Shown piece after piece: positions 16,730 to 25,827 of a stretch of 64,000 bases of DNA. Source of the DNA: a bacterium (GTDB lineage Bacteria; Sumerlaeota; Sumerlaeia; SLMS01; JAHLLQ01). A program made the translations under genes and the position numbers. Position 1 is the stretch's first letter, and the number at the start of each line of letters is the position of its first letter. The stretch spans positions 186,001 through 250,000 of the forward strand of contig JAHLLQ010000005.1 in NCBI GenBank assembly GCA_020444065.1, written 5' to 3'. Below the pieces are notes generated by a model. That model saw only the letters and a list, made by a program, of their open reading frames with translations. It had not been told where the DNA came from and searched no databases.

Positions 16730-17154
16730 CGTGTTGCCTCCAGGGGGGAATCGCTCCAAGCTGAAACAGAGCAAAGGGAGGGCCGAGTGGCGAAAAAGGG
16801 CCAAAAACCGGACAAAGGTGGCTGTGAGCCTTGCCAAAGACCGGTGTAAATGTTAAATATTCAGGTTGAAATGAAGATTGGGTTTGCCGAGCGAGGACGG
16901 TCTTTTTATAAAGCGTTTAGTTGCAGGCGCGCCCCATGCGCTTTCTTGATTGGACAATGGACTTGACGCATGATGGAACGGTCTAGTCTCCTTACTGTCG
17001 ACCTGTGGGAAATCTGCCAAAGAGAGGATCGGGAAACCGCCGGACACATTCGCAGCCACTTGCGACAGGGGAAACCGGTACCGGCGATTCATTTGACTTC
17101 TCGAGGCGTTTGCCAATCAGGGGACTAAACCACTGCACACGAGGTGTTGCGTCT
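16730..17154. other. Intergenic region with divergent promoters, no gene seen
   Basis: This 425-base stretch separates msrP (minus strand) from the pseudopilin gene (plus strand) and must hold both promoters. The middle (about 16850-16920) is relatively A+T-rich. TTGACG at 16963-16968 with TAGTCT at 16984-16989 is a weak promoter candidate for the plus strand, with a spacer of only 15 bases. GAGGTG ends a few bases before the ATG at 17155. No convincing small ORF, tRNA or riboswitch was recognised. Confidence 0.5.
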
Positions 17155-17916
17155 ATGAAACTTTCATCTGTGAAGAAGAACAAAAAGGGATTCACGCTGA
17201 TCGAGCTACTGATCGTTGTGGCCATCATCGCGATCCTGGCGGCTATCGCCGTCCCGAACTTCCTCGAGGCTCAGACACGCTCGAAGGTGTCCCGCCTGCT
17301 GGCCGACATGCGCTCCATGAAGACCGCTATCGAGTCCTATCGCGTCGACACCAACAAGTATCCCGAGACCGACTTCGGTATCGAGTCGTTCACAAACGGC
17401 GTTCCCAGTGCCGGCGCCGGTCTCATCCGCATCACGACGCCGATTTCCTACATGACCACCATTCCAAGATCCCCCTTTATGGAGCTCAAGCTTGGCGGTA
17501 CCGCGCCCCTCAATGCCCCCTCCACTGACCCGGCGGATCCGGATACTCGCCACTGCCACGCCTGGAACTCGGTTCTCTGGGTTCGCGCCGCCATTCCGGC
17601 CCCGCTGACCATTGGCCCATACACAGTTAGCGACGACGATCCGGGTGATGACGGTATCGATGACTCCTACCAGAAAGACCGCGTCACCTACTTGTTGGGC
17701 GACGCATCGATCAATGCAGGCAACAGGGGATTCTCCCGTCAGGGCTTCTATATGATGAAGTCCGTCGGCCCGGACAATATCGATAACCGCAATGCTGATC
17801 AGGTTTCACCCATGGCAGAAACCGATGCCCGTATCTATGATCCGACGAATGGAACGGTGAGTTACGGCGACATCGTGACATTCCAGGACACAAGCATCCT
17901 CGCCGCGGGCGGCTGA
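17155..17916 (+). CDS. Prepilin-type / type II secretion pseudopilin-like protein
   Basis: The 253-residue protein has a textbook class III prepilin leader: a Lys-rich start, then KKGFTLIELLIVVAIIAILA with cleavage after the Gly and the conserved Glu at +5. The helix continues to PNFLEAQTRSKVSRLLADMRSM, as in GspG-like proteins. The globular part contains SVGPDNIDNRNAD and ends near YDPTNGTVSYGDIV, a pattern common in large single-gene pseudopilin families of uncultivated bacteria. ATG at 17155 is chosen because it gives the leader. No secretion or pilus genes are adjacent; a secretin is at 51977-53539. Confidence 0.9.
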   Translation: MKLSSVKKNKKGFTLIELLIVVAIIAILAAIAVPNFLEAQTRSKVSRLLADMRSMKTAIESYRVDTNKYPETDFGIESFTNGVPSAGAGLIRITTPISYMTTIPRSPFMELKLGGTAPLNAPSTDPADPDTRHCHAWNSVLWVRAAIPAPLTIGPYTVSDDDPGDDGIDDSYQKDRVTYLLGDASINAGNRGFSRQGFYMMKSVGPDNIDNRNADQVSPMAETDARIYDPTNGTVSYGDIVTFQDTSILAAGG

Positions 17917-17931
17917 TCCTTGAAGTCGTTT

Positions 17932-17966
17932 GATTGGGGGCTGGGCGCAGAGTCCCGCCCCCAATC
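17932..17966 (+). terminator. Hairpin after the pseudopilin gene
   Basis: GATTGGGGGC (17932-17941) pairs perfectly with GCCCCCAATC (17957-17966). No T-run follows, so termination is likely but not certain. Confidence 0.6.
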
Positions 17967-18057
17967 ACGTACTTATATCACCAGGAACAAGAACCAAAAA
18001 CCCTCGACCGCAGTTTGATTGACCAACCAAATTCCCCTCTTTCAGGAGGACCTTTCA

Positions 18058-20241
18058 ATGAGGAAAGCTCTTTTGCGTGGATTGACCGCTGCGGGCGCCC
18101 TTTGCCTTTTGGCGGGCGTTTCCTACGCACAACCTACCATCGACGGTGACATGCAACTCGGCACCGAGTGGGTCGATGCCACTGATCAGACCGATGTCTG
18201 CAACGCTCCTAAGGCTTGGGGCGATGCACAGCAGTTTGAGGCCATGTACGTTAAGTGGGACCTCGACTATCTCTACATCGGCATCTCCGGCAATCACACC
18301 GACGGCCGCGTCTTTGTGTTCGTTGATGGCAATGCCAACGGCACAGTCAACAATGGCTGGCTGAATACGACTGGAGACATGCAGGACTTCAGCGATCCCT
18401 TCGACTTGCGCATGTCCAATCTGGACATCGAGTTCCCCGAAGGATTCAAGCCAGAGATCTGCGCCAGCGCTCCCGCCAGTGTCTTCAACGCTGGTCTCGA
18501 GAATGGCGGCTGGCCGAACAACGGCGGCGTCCGCACCTGGAATGGCGGCGCGGCTGACAACTTTGGCTGGGACCAGAGCGCGACTGCTCTCCCCGCCGGC
18601 AATATGGTTGTCAATGGCAATGCAGGCGCCACCAGCCAGAGCCTTGAAATCGCCATCCGGTGGGATCGCGTCTTCAATGCCCAGTCTGACAATGGCGACT
18701 ACGTCCCCGGCACCGGCGCTCTTCCCGCCTCCATCGACGGCCAGATCGGCATCCTCGCTCTGCACACCAGCAACGACGATAACCCCTGGGTCTCCCGCAT
18801 GTTCCTGCCGTCTCTCCTCGAGACTGGCGACGTCGCACCGACAGGCGATCCCGGCAATGGTGACCTGGTCTCCACAATCAGCACCCCGCGTTATCTGTCC
18901 GGCGTCCGCCTGATCGACGTCGATCTGACCGACGACGGCGTTCTTGACTCCGGCAACGCGACCGATGTTGGCCGCTTGAGCCTCGACACCGACCCACCGG
19001 TCGCGATCGTCGTCGCAGGAGCGGAGACGTTCTTCGACAACGACATGATCCAGGTGACTTTCAACAACGATCCGTTCCTTGGCACTGGCGCCGAAGCTGG
19101 CAGCGCCCTGAACCCGGCGAACTACACGCTTGGCTCCGGCACGATCAGCTCTATCGAAGCAGGCACAGGCGACCGTTCCAACCAGGTCTTCCTGACGCTT
19201 GACGCTGCGATCGCCGGCGACGTGACCATCGATGTCGCGAACGTTGAAGACGCTGGCCAGACGGGCACCGCTCCGGCCGCCCAGTTCACCGTTTCACCCA
19301 AGGACATCATCCAGGTGACCCTGAACTCGACTGGCACCAATGGCTTCCTTCCCGATCCGTACATCCGCGGCACGTGGGACAACTGGGGCGAGACGGGCTG
19401 GCCGCTGGCCAACGGAACCGACCCCTATCCGGACGTTCCGGGCGACCAGACCGAGTCCGACGACACCGTTGATGCCATCTATCGTGGACGCATCTTCACC
19501 GATGGTGGCCTGGTCACCGGTGGTGGCGGCGCCCATCAGTTCGCTATCCGCTCGATGTACGACTTCGGCGGAGCCATCCTGAATACCAATGTCGACCAGC
19601 TTCGCGGCCTTGGTGCTGGATACTGGTTGCCCAACAACTTCAACCGCACTTCCAGCTCCAACACGATCGTTGTCGACGACCTGACGGATAATCGCCTGAC
19701 GGCGAACACCCTTGCCGTGACGATCCGCGCACTCGTGGAAACGAGTGAAGGCTGGCTTCCCACTCTGTCCGAGGCCGAGAATGCCATCATGTATGTCCAG
19801 GCAGGCCCGACCTACGGCGGCGAAGGTGCCATTCCTGACGTCGACGGCGACCTGCTTGGTGAGGCCGACGTCATTGGCGCCAAGACCCTGACCTATGTTG
19901 GCGTTGAGGGCAACTACTACGTCTACTCTGGTACCGTCAACTACGCTGCTGGTCTGCCGGATGTCTCCGAGTATCGTCTCGGCTTCACGATCACCGCTGG
20001 TGGAAACGCGGGCGACTACCGTGAGGCGGAAGCCGAGTTCACTCCGAGTGACTTCTCTCCGGCTCCCACGGGTGTTATCACAACCACCGTCCACGGCCAC
20101 GTTGCCCGGCTTCAGTCGGACGACGGCACGAAGGCCCTTGGTCGCAGCATCGACCTGATCTACAACTTGGCTTCGTTCGATGTTCCGGCTCCTCCGACGG
20201 GTGCTCCGGCTAACGTCAGCAGCTGGGAACTGTACAACTAA
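18058..20241 (+). CDS. Secreted protein with CBM9-like N-terminal domain
   Basis: A signal peptide (MRKALLRGL..., ending SYA-QP at about residue 24) precedes a CBM9/DOMON-like domain: PTIDGDMQLGTEWVDAT, then VKWDLDYLYIGISGNH, reaching to about residue 260. An Ig-like or SbsA-type domain (about 300-415) and a beta-rich region (about 420-720) with YIRGTWDNWGETGW, which resembles starch-binding or early-set modules, come next. No catalytic motif is seen, and there is no dockerin tail. The giant amylase has a similar CBM9-like module (near 45220-46045). AGGAGGA precedes the ATG at 18058; the longer in-frame start at 18019 lacks a signal. The product probably binds glucans outside the cell, with the GH13 gene next to it. 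Confidence 0.75.
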   Translation: MRKALLRGLTAAGALCLLAGVSYAQPTIDGDMQLGTEWVDATDQTDVCNAPKAWGDAQQFEAMYVKWDLDYLYIGISGNHTDGRVFVFVDGNANGTVNNGWLNTTGDMQDFSDPFDLRMSNLDIEFPEGFKPEICASAPASVFNAGLENGGWPNNGGVRTWNGGAADNFGWDQSATALPAGNMVVNGNAGATSQSLEIAIRWDRVFNAQSDNGDYVPGTGALPASIDGQIGILALHTSNDDNPWVSRMFLPSLLETGDVAPTGDPGNGDLVSTISTPRYLSGVRLIDVDLTDDGVLDSGNATDVGRLSLDTDPPVAIVVAGAETFFDNDMIQVTFNNDPFLGTGAEAGSALNPANYTLGSGTISSIEAGTGDRSNQVFLTLDAAIAGDVTIDVANVEDAGQTGTAPAAQFTVSPKDIIQVTLNSTGTNGFLPDPYIRGTWDNWGETGWPLANGTDPYPDVPGDQTESDDTVDAIYRGRIFTDGGLVTGGGGAHQFAIRSMYDFGGAILNTNVDQLRGLGAGYWLPNNFNRTSSSNTIVVDDLTDNRLTANTLAVTIRALVETSEGWLPTLSEAENAIMYVQAGPTYGGEGAIPDVDGDLLGEADVIGAKTLTYVGVEGNYYVYSGTVNYAAGLPDVSEYRLGFTITAGGNAGDYREAEAEFTPSDFSPAPTGVITTTVHGHVARLQSDDGTKALGRSIDLIYNLASFDVPAPPTGAPANVSSWELYN

Positions 20242-20283
20242 TCAAACCACACATGCGGGCCCGCCCGCAGTGAGCACTTGACC

Positions 20284-20323
20284 CCTTCGCCCCTGTCGCT
20301 CTTGACAGGGGCGAAGGTTTTTT
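20284..20323 (+). terminator. Rho-independent terminator after the CBM9-like gene
   Basis: CCTTCGCCCCTGTC (20284-20297) pairs perfectly with GACAGGGGCGAAGG (20304-20317), and six Ts follow. Confidence 0.95.
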
Positions 20324-20338
20324 CCGCTGAGGGTGACA

Positions 20339-21952
20339 ATGAGACGATTCGAGAATTCGCTGGACCGAGCAGGCGCGAAGCCCCCCGATTGGACACGCGA
20401 GGCCGTCTGGTACCAGATCATGGTGGAGCGTTTCCGCGACGGCGATCCGTCGAACAATCCGCCCGACAGCGTTGCATGGACGGCAGACTGGGAGAGCATC
20501 CCGGCACCCGAATTTCGCCGCCGCTATGGGGGCGATCTGCAGGGCGTGATTGAGAAGCTCGACTACCTTGCCGAGCTCGGCGTCACGGCCCTCTATCTCA
20601 ATCCGATCTTTCACTCGCCATCGCACCACAAGTACGACGCCATCGACTATCGCCATGTGGACGATTGCCTTGGCGTGGCGGGGGAGTACGAACGTACCGC
20701 CTCGGCGGAGGATCTGCTCGATCCGGACACATGGCTGTTCAACGCCTCGGATCGTGTGCTGCTCGAGTTGATCCGCGAGGTTCACGCATGCGGCATGCGG
20801 ATCGTGCTCGACGTCTCTTTCAATCACGTTTCTCCGCGCCACCCGGCGTTCCAGGATGTGCGGGCTCACGGTCGCCAGTCCCGTTTCGCGGATTGGTTCG
20901 AGGTCGTCGGTTGGGAGCCATTCGAGTATGAGGGCTGGGCCGGATTCGGCGGAATGCCGGTGTTCCGAAAGACGGCTGCGGGCTTCGCGAGCCCGACGCT
21001 GCGCGATCACATCTTCGCCGTCACACGACGCTGGATGGCGCCGGGCGGCGACCCATCGGCCGGGATCGATGGCTGGCGCCTGGATGTGGCAAACGAGATT
21101 CCACCCGGCTTCTGGCGCGAGTGGAGTGCCCTCGTGAAGTCCATCAATCCCGAGGCCATCATGATCGGCGAGATCTGGGACCAGGCCGATGATTGGGTCG
21201 ACGAGGGGTACTTCGACCTCGTGATGAACTACGAGTTCGCAAAGGCCTCGGTGGAGTTCTTCGTCGACGGCCGCCCGACGGCGAAATTCGCGCAACGACT
21301 CCAATCGCTGCGTCACCGGTACTCTTGGCCGGTTACGCTCGGGCTGCAGAACCTGTACGACAGCCACGACACCGACCGCATCGTCTCGCGCCTCCGCAAT
21401 CCCGGGTTGCCCTACGACAGCATGAATACGCCCGCGCGCAACCCAGATTACGACGTCGCCAAGCCGACTCCGGACGATTATCGGCGGCTTCTCCAGATGG
21501 CGCTATTCCAGGCGACCTACCCTGGTGCGCCGATGATCTGGTACGGCACCGAGGTCGGAATATGGGGTGCCGATGATCCGCATACCCGGAAGCCGATGCT
21601 CTGGCAGGACCTCGAGCCCTGCGAACGCCCGGAAGCGAACCGTGTCGAGAAGGACCTTCTGGCTGCCTATCGCGAGATTCTCGCGCTTCGCAAGCTTCCC
21701 GTCTTCCGGGAAGGCGACTACGTTCAGCTCGTTGCGGATGGGCCGCTGTTCGTGTACGCCCGAATCCTGGATGGGGTGACGGCGGTTGTTGTTCTCAATC
21801 GCAGCGACAAGCCGGCCTCTATCCCGATGATCGCCCTCCCGAATGGCGAATCGATCAGTCCCGACTGGCAGACGATCTATGGATTGCCTGGATCTAACCA
21901 GGAGCAATTGGAGGCCCACGGCGGCGTTGTTCTTCTCCGCGAAGGGGGCTAA
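20339..21952 (+). CDS. Cytoplasmic GH13 family alpha-amylase/maltodextrin-active enzyme
   Basis: The 537-residue (beta/alpha)8 enzyme has no signal peptide, so it acts on imported oligosaccharides. Motifs in order: AVWYQIMVERFRDGDPSNN, GGDLQGVIEKLDYLAELGVTALYLNPIF (early strand, shortened here), DVSFNH (region I), GIDGWRLDVANE with the nucleophile Asp (region II), IMIGEIW with the acid/base Glu (region III) and LYDSHDTDR with the transition-state Asp (region IV). The MVERFRDGD start is typical of neopullulanase and cyclomaltodextrinase-like enzymes. ATG at 20339 has GAGGG just upstream; a GTG two codons earlier is possible. It follows the terminator of the CBM9-like gene and so has its own promoter or relies on readthrough. 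Confidence 0.92.
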   Translation: MRRFENSLDRAGAKPPDWTREAVWYQIMVERFRDGDPSNNPPDSVAWTADWESIPAPEFRRRYGGDLQGVIEKLDYLAELGVTALYLNPIFHSPSHHKYDAIDYRHVDDCLGVAGEYERTASAEDLLDPDTWLFNASDRVLLELIREVHACGMRIVLDVSFNHVSPRHPAFQDVRAHGRQSRFADWFEVVGWEPFEYEGWAGFGGMPVFRKTAAGFASPTLRDHIFAVTRRWMAPGGDPSAGIDGWRLDVANEIPPGFWREWSALVKSINPEAIMIGEIWDQADDWVDEGYFDLVMNYEFAKASVEFFVDGRPTAKFAQRLQSLRHRYSWPVTLGLQNLYDSHDTDRIVSRLRNPGLPYDSMNTPARNPDYDVAKPTPDDYRRLLQMALFQATYPGAPMIWYGTEVGIWGADDPHTRKPMLWQDLEPCERPEANRVEKDLLAAYREILALRKLPVFREGDYVQLVADGPLFVYARILDGVTAVVVLNRSDKPASIPMIALPNGESISPDWQTIYGLPGSNQEQLEAHGGVVLLREGG

Positions 21953-22334
21953 AAAAGGGGCGGACGCCGGATCGGGGGAGAGTCCGGCGCCCAGGTGGGA
22001 GAAAGGGGGACATTGAGATGGTTCACGCAGCCCATACTCTGGTCGTCGGTGGGGGAAACCGGTGTGTGACCTTTGGGCAACGTCCCGCTTTCATGAAAGA
22101 GCGTGTTTGATACCAGATTTCGGAGAAATCGGACGGAAATTCCCAGCGGGCTCCCTCAATCACTTGCAAAAGCCTAAAAATGCAAGGGTTGCAGCACGCA
22201 CTCCTCAATCCGAAACGTCACAGGACGCCTGTAGAAATTCGGCACGGCAGATGTGCAACACAGTTCTCCGGGTAATTCGCTACACGAAGAATGTGCTGAA
22301 TCGTGCACGAAAGCGTGTAAGGAATGCTTGACCG
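21953..22334. other. Intergenic region between the convergent GH13 and lepB genes
   Basis: The 382 bases hold an imperfect hairpin just after the GH13 stop (CGCCGGA at 21965-21971 with TCCGGCG at 21983-21989, no T-run). Beyond that I see only A+T-richer sequence with short ORFs lacking RBS or recognisable motifs. No RNA gene was recognised. Confidence 0.5.
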
Positions 22335-23309
22335 CTACTGGTCCAGGAATCCCAGTTTCCGGAACGGCCAGTAGCGCAGGATGGCCTTGCCGCGCAGGTG
22401 AGAAGTCGGGACCCCACCCCAGTAGCGACTGTCACTGGAGCTCAACTGGTTGTCGCCGAACATGTAGACCTCATCATCGCCGGCCTGGATCACGGTGGGT
22501 TCCTGATTAGGCGAGGGCAGAAACGTCGATGTCGATCGAGGAAAGTGATGCAGCCGCGGGAACGGTTCCTCGGTGACAGGCTCGCCGTTTATGAGTACCG
22601 GGCGGGTATTGAGGACCTTCTCCATCCCACCGTATTCGGGCGGGGAGATCCGGCCGGACACATTTGGCGGGTGCATATCGTATTGATCGACCGGCTGGAG
22701 CGTAATCTCCTCACCGGGCAGACCGACCGCGCGTTTGATGTAAACCGGCTTGTCCGGATCAAACGGGTGACCGCTTTCTGGGCGGTCCGGAACTTTGAAG
22801 ACCACGATGTCGCCACGATCCGGCGGCGAGAACCAGTATGCGAACTTGTTGACCAGGATCATATCGCTGCGGCCCTTGCCGGGGAGATTGGGCTGTCGGA
22901 GTCGATCTCTCAGGCCGTAGTCCGGTGCCTCGAGCACCAGTTCCGTGTCGAATTCGCCCTCCGCGTTCCGCAGGTGAACCTGAACCATGCTGGGCTGGGT
23001 TGGGTGATTCAGGACGATGATATCCTGATCGCCGTCCTGATCCCAATCAAGCTCGCCGACCAGGTGTGCATCGTCGCCGATCAGCGCCGGCGTCATGGAG
23101 CCCGTCGGGATCATGAAGAGCTCAAAGACATACGTCCGGATGAACATGGCCAGCAGAAAGGCGAAGAACAGCGCATCGGCCCAGCCGCGCAGGTCGCGCA
23201 TCACGGCGTGCATCATGCCGCCGGGCGTCTTCTTGGCGCTCTCCGTGCGACGTTCGCGCACGCGCTCCGGAGTCGTTGTCTGCTGGGTCGTTTTCTTTTT
23301 CTTCGCCAT
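22335..23309 (-). CDS. lepB: Signal peptidase I with an FG-GAP-like insertion
   Basis: The membrane serine protease removes signal peptides. A Lys/Arg-rich N-terminal tail is followed by a transmembrane segment (about residues 46-66). The Ser box FMIPTGSMTPALIGDD has the nucleophile at about residue 71. The chain then runs to ILVNKFAYWFSPPDRGDIVVFK (about 151-172, quoted here as a family block), and VYIKRAVGLPGE has the catalytic Lys at about 192. Near the C-terminus is MFGDNQLSSSDSRYWGGV. In other signal peptidases the Ser box runs straight into the ILV-x-KF strand. Here about 68 residues (22866-23069) are inserted and read like an FG-GAP/VCBS repeat (DWDQDGDQDIIVLN, then VHLRNAEGEF). The ATG at 23309 is chosen because GAGG precedes it; a GTG at 23348 is possible. 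Confidence 0.92.
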   Translation of the reverse strand: MAKKKKTTQQTTTPERVRERRTESAKKTPGGMMHAVMRDLRGWADALFFAFLLAMFIRTYVFELFMIPTGSMTPALIGDDAHLVGELDWDQDGDQDIIVLNHPTQPSMVQVHLRNAEGEFDTELVLEAPDYGLRDRLRQPNLPGKGRSDMILVNKFAYWFSPPDRGDIVVFKVPDRPESGHPFDPDKPVYIKRAVGLPGEEITLQPVDQYDMHPPNVSGRISPPEYGGMEKVLNTRPVLINGEPVTEEPFPRLHHFPRSTSTFLPSPNQEPTVIQAGDDEVYMFGDNQLSSSDSRYWGGVPTSHLRGKAILRYWPFRKLGFLDQ

Positions 23310-23408
23310 TGAGCCTCGTCCCGAGCCTGAGTCCGTTGTGGTTGTCACAGAAGAGGACTCAGGCGCAAGGGAAGTGGTTGGTTCCGCATTCGCCCTGTGA
23401 ACTGCGGG

Positions 23409-24119
23409 TCATTTCTTCTGCAGGAGGATCTGGTAATTCGACTCGTGGAAAAGGTCGATTCCGACCGCTCGCATGGCCTTCAGCACGCCGACAAACGGTT
23501 TTCGTGCCCAGCGCAGCTTTGGGTGCTCCATCCAGAGGAATGACGCATCGAGGAAATGCCACCCGACGGCACGAAGGCGGGTGCCTTCCTCTGTCAGTTG
23601 GCGGAAGTTAGTAAAGGTGAAGCGCTGGATGTGCGGGCCGCGCTTGCTGCCCGCGATTCGCGTCGCCAGGCGGAACAGGCGATCTTCCAGCGATCGGTGG
23701 TGGGGGATTGCCACGTAGCACCATCCGCCGGGCCGCAGGACGCGCTCGGCCTCGCGTAGAAAAACGAGCGGTTCTGGCACATGCTCCAGAATGAACCCCA
23801 GCACCACGGCGTCGGCGGATTCGTCTTCGAGGGGAAACGTTTCCAGGCGCCCAAGGCGAAACTCATCTACCGGCTTCATGCCCTCGCGAGAATCCGGCTC
23901 GAACATGTCAAAGGCAATGAACTGTGGGGCGAAACGGTGGTACTCGAATGGCCCGGTCCCGCAACCGACGTCGACGACGACCTGTTCAGTGCCGAGATTC
24001 GCGTAGAGGAGTTCCTTGAGGTTCGGGTGCCCGGCTTCGCCCTGCGGAGGAAACGGGGCGTCGCGATCGAGAGGCGGCCGATAAGCAGGATCGCGCGGAT
24101 CATCGATGGGACGCGTCAT
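23409..24119 (-). CDS. Class I SAM-dependent methyltransferase
   Basis: The 236 residues carry motif I VVDVGCGTGPFE (about residue 48), an acidic residue after the second strand (FDMFEPD), and then ADAVVLGFILEHVPEPLVFL and ERVLRPGGWCYVAIPHH, typical of Methyltransf_11-like enzymes. The substrate is unknown; many such enzymes modify lipids, quinones or polysaccharide units. Its ATG overlaps the stop of the GNAT/FemAB-like gene (ATGA), so the two are coupled, and the pair may act on the same envelope substrate. Confidence 0.85.
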   Translation of the reverse strand: MTRPIDDPRDPAYRPPLDRDAPFPPQGEAGHPNLKELLYANLGTEQVVVDVGCGTGPFEYHRFAPQFIAFDMFEPDSREGMKPVDEFRLGRLETFPLEDESADAVVLGFILEHVPEPLVFLREAERVLRPGGWCYVAIPHHRSLEDRLFRLATRIAGSKRGPHIQRFTFTNFRQLTEEGTRLRAVGWHFLDASFLWMEHPKLRWARKPFVGVLKAMRAVGIDLFHESNYQILLQKK

Positions 24120-25135
24120 GATTGATCTCTTAATCCCAGCATCCCGCGAATAACATTGATCAGGTAGATCCTGTTCGTCGCGTACATGGAGGAGACATAT
24201 GTCTCCAGTCGAGGGCGGAACTTCTTCTTGAACTGCGCGATAGAAGGCGTATTGGCCCCCACCCAATCATAACAATGCGGGAGGCCCCGCCGATCGATTT
24301 CCGCAAGTGCTTCGAAGTGCAGCAAAGTCGACCCACCTGAACCCAGTTCTTCTGGCTCCGATGCGCCAGCGAAGTAGTAGACGCGGTGCTTATCGTACCC
24401 AAAGAGACCAGCAGCATGGGGCTTTCCCGTCCCATCTCGGATAACGATCAAGAAGCCAGAATCTGTCGATTCAAGCCATGGGCCCAGGTTGGAGAGGTTG
24501 TCCGCTAATTGTGGAGGCAGCCCTTGACGTTTTGAATTTCGTCTCCAGAGCTCCTCCAGTTCTGCAGTTTGGCCGGCAGGGAGCACGTCGCCGGCGAGAC
24601 CAGCCTCGCGGGCCTTGCGGGCCTGGCGACGGACTGATGACTCCGGCTGCGCTTCCCAACTCCCCGGTTCATCCCAACACGTGACGTAGTTGTAGTGTAG
24701 AGTGTTTGTCCAGCGCTTCCACGCGAGCCCTCGCGCATCCTGCACCCCTGGAGGGAAGACGATGTTCACGATTTCGGCGACTTTAGGGATCGCCATTGGC
24801 ACTACGCCCAGGCAATCGCGCCAAAAGCTCTCGGAATCTGGATGGTCGGCTGCAATCATGGGCCCGGCGAAAGGCGCAAAGAGGGGTGAGTACCAGTATT
24901 GGGCGTGGCGGCCGTCCAGTCGCCAGAGACGACTGAATGACCGGCTGAAAGGAATCGCCATCACCAGCTTCTTACTTTGAATGATGCCGATGAAGCGAGC
25001 CTCACCTGGCAGTGTTGCATGCTCCGCAAACGCCGGGCATTGAACCAGGTAGCGATTGGCCGTGCTCTCCCACAGCGCATCGAGCGCAGGGCGGTCGCTG
25101 GGGGTCAGGAGTCGGGCTGTGGGTCTCGCGGCCAT
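24116..25135 (-). CDS. GNAT/FemAB-like acyltransferase
   Basis: A 339-residue protein with the two-lobed GNAT layout of the FemAB/BioF2-type acetyltransferase family. The C-terminal lobe has GFLIVIRDGTGKPHAAGLFGYD, RVYYFAGAS and STLLHFEALAEIDRRGLPHCYDWVGAN (shortened here), then QFKKKFRP, patterns of the family that adds aminoacyl or acyl groups to cell-wall or polysaccharide precursors. The N-terminal lobe has WYSPLFAPFAGPMI. The precise donor and acceptor cannot be told. It is first in a two-gene unit with the methyltransferase and diverges from dcd. Confidence 0.8.
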   Translation of the reverse strand: MAARPTARLLTPSDRPALDALWESTANRYLVQCPAFAEHATLPGEARFIGIIQSKKLVMAIPFSRSFSRLWRLDGRHAQYWYSPLFAPFAGPMIAADHPDSESFWRDCLGVVPMAIPKVAEIVNIVFPPGVQDARGLAWKRWTNTLHYNYVTCWDEPGSWEAQPESSVRRQARKAREAGLAGDVLPAGQTAELEELWRRNSKRQGLPPQLADNLSNLGPWLESTDSGFLIVIRDGTGKPHAAGLFGYDKHRVYYFAGASEPEELGSGGSTLLHFEALAEIDRRGLPHCYDWVGANTPSIAQFKKKFRPRLETYVSSMYATNRIYLINVIRGMLGLRDQS

Positions 25136-25275
25136 GGCGTTTGTCTACGGGCCGCGGCCGGTCGGGGCGATGGAAAAGTGGCCTCGCAGATTTCCGATTG
25201 AGCCCACCGCCTGCCGGGCGGGATGGGTTTGACCTTTCGGCGAGAGACCGAGAACTCCCCGCGAAGGCGCCCCTC

Positions 25276-25827
25276 ATGATTCTGTCCGGCAAACAAATCG
25301 AGCAATTGCTCGGCACCAAGATCTTCATCGAGCCCTACGAGCCGCACCTGTTGAACCCGAACAGCTACAACCTGCGGCTGCACGATGAGCTGATGGTGTA
25401 CGAGGACGAAGTGCTGGACATGAAGAAGCCGCCGAAGATCAAGCGACTGGTGATTCCACCCGAGGGCCTGGTGCTGGAGCCCGGGCGGCTTTATCTTGGC
25501 CGGACGATCGAGCACACGCGCACCGAGGGGCTGGTTCCGATGCTGGAGGGGCGATCCTCGATCGGCCGCCTTGGAATGTTCGTCCACATCACGGCCGGAT
25601 TCGGGGATGTCGGATTCTCGGGCTTCTGGACGCTCGAGATTGCTGCGCTCCAGCCGATTCGCATCTATGCCGGCGTTTCCATCTGCCAGATTTTCTACCA
25701 CCAGATCGAAGGCGACTTCGAGACTTACAAGAGCGGCAAGTACCAGGATAACCACGACATCCAGCCGTCGATGCTTTATCGGGATTTCAATCGCAACGCG
25801 GCGCCGGGAGCGGACGAGGCCAAGTGA
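25276..25827 (+). CDS. dcd: dCTP deaminase
   Basis: The enzyme deaminates dCTP to dUTP in thymidylate synthesis. The 183-residue protein has LLNPNSYNLRL near the N-terminus, then GRSSIGRLGMFVHITAGFGD (the nucleotide-binding loop) and FWTLEIAAL, which holds the family's catalytic Glu. ATG at 25276 is chosen because it gives MILSGKQIEQLL, the usual family start; the frame is open further up but lacks family sequence. It overlaps the PAP2 gene by 4 bases (GTGA). A divergent ThyX at the right end of the window would use the same pathway. Confidence 0.95.
   Translation: MILSGKQIEQLLGTKIFIEPYEPHLLNPNSYNLRLHDELMVYEDEVLDMKKPPKIKRLVIPPEGLVLEPGRLYLGRTIEHTRTEGLVPMLEGRSSIGRLGMFVHITAGFGDVGFSGFWTLEIAALQPIRIYAGVSICQIFYHQIEGDFETYKSGKYQDNHDIQPSMLYRDFNRNAAPGADEAK

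Noticed and set aside
17932-17966. Hairpin after the pseudopilin gene as an attachment site or regulator site
   Set aside because: It lies right after a stop codon and fits a simple terminator better.
22062-22331. 89-residue ORF between the GH13 gene and lepB
   Set aside because: No RBS, no motif, and a rare-codon composition unlike neighbouring genes.
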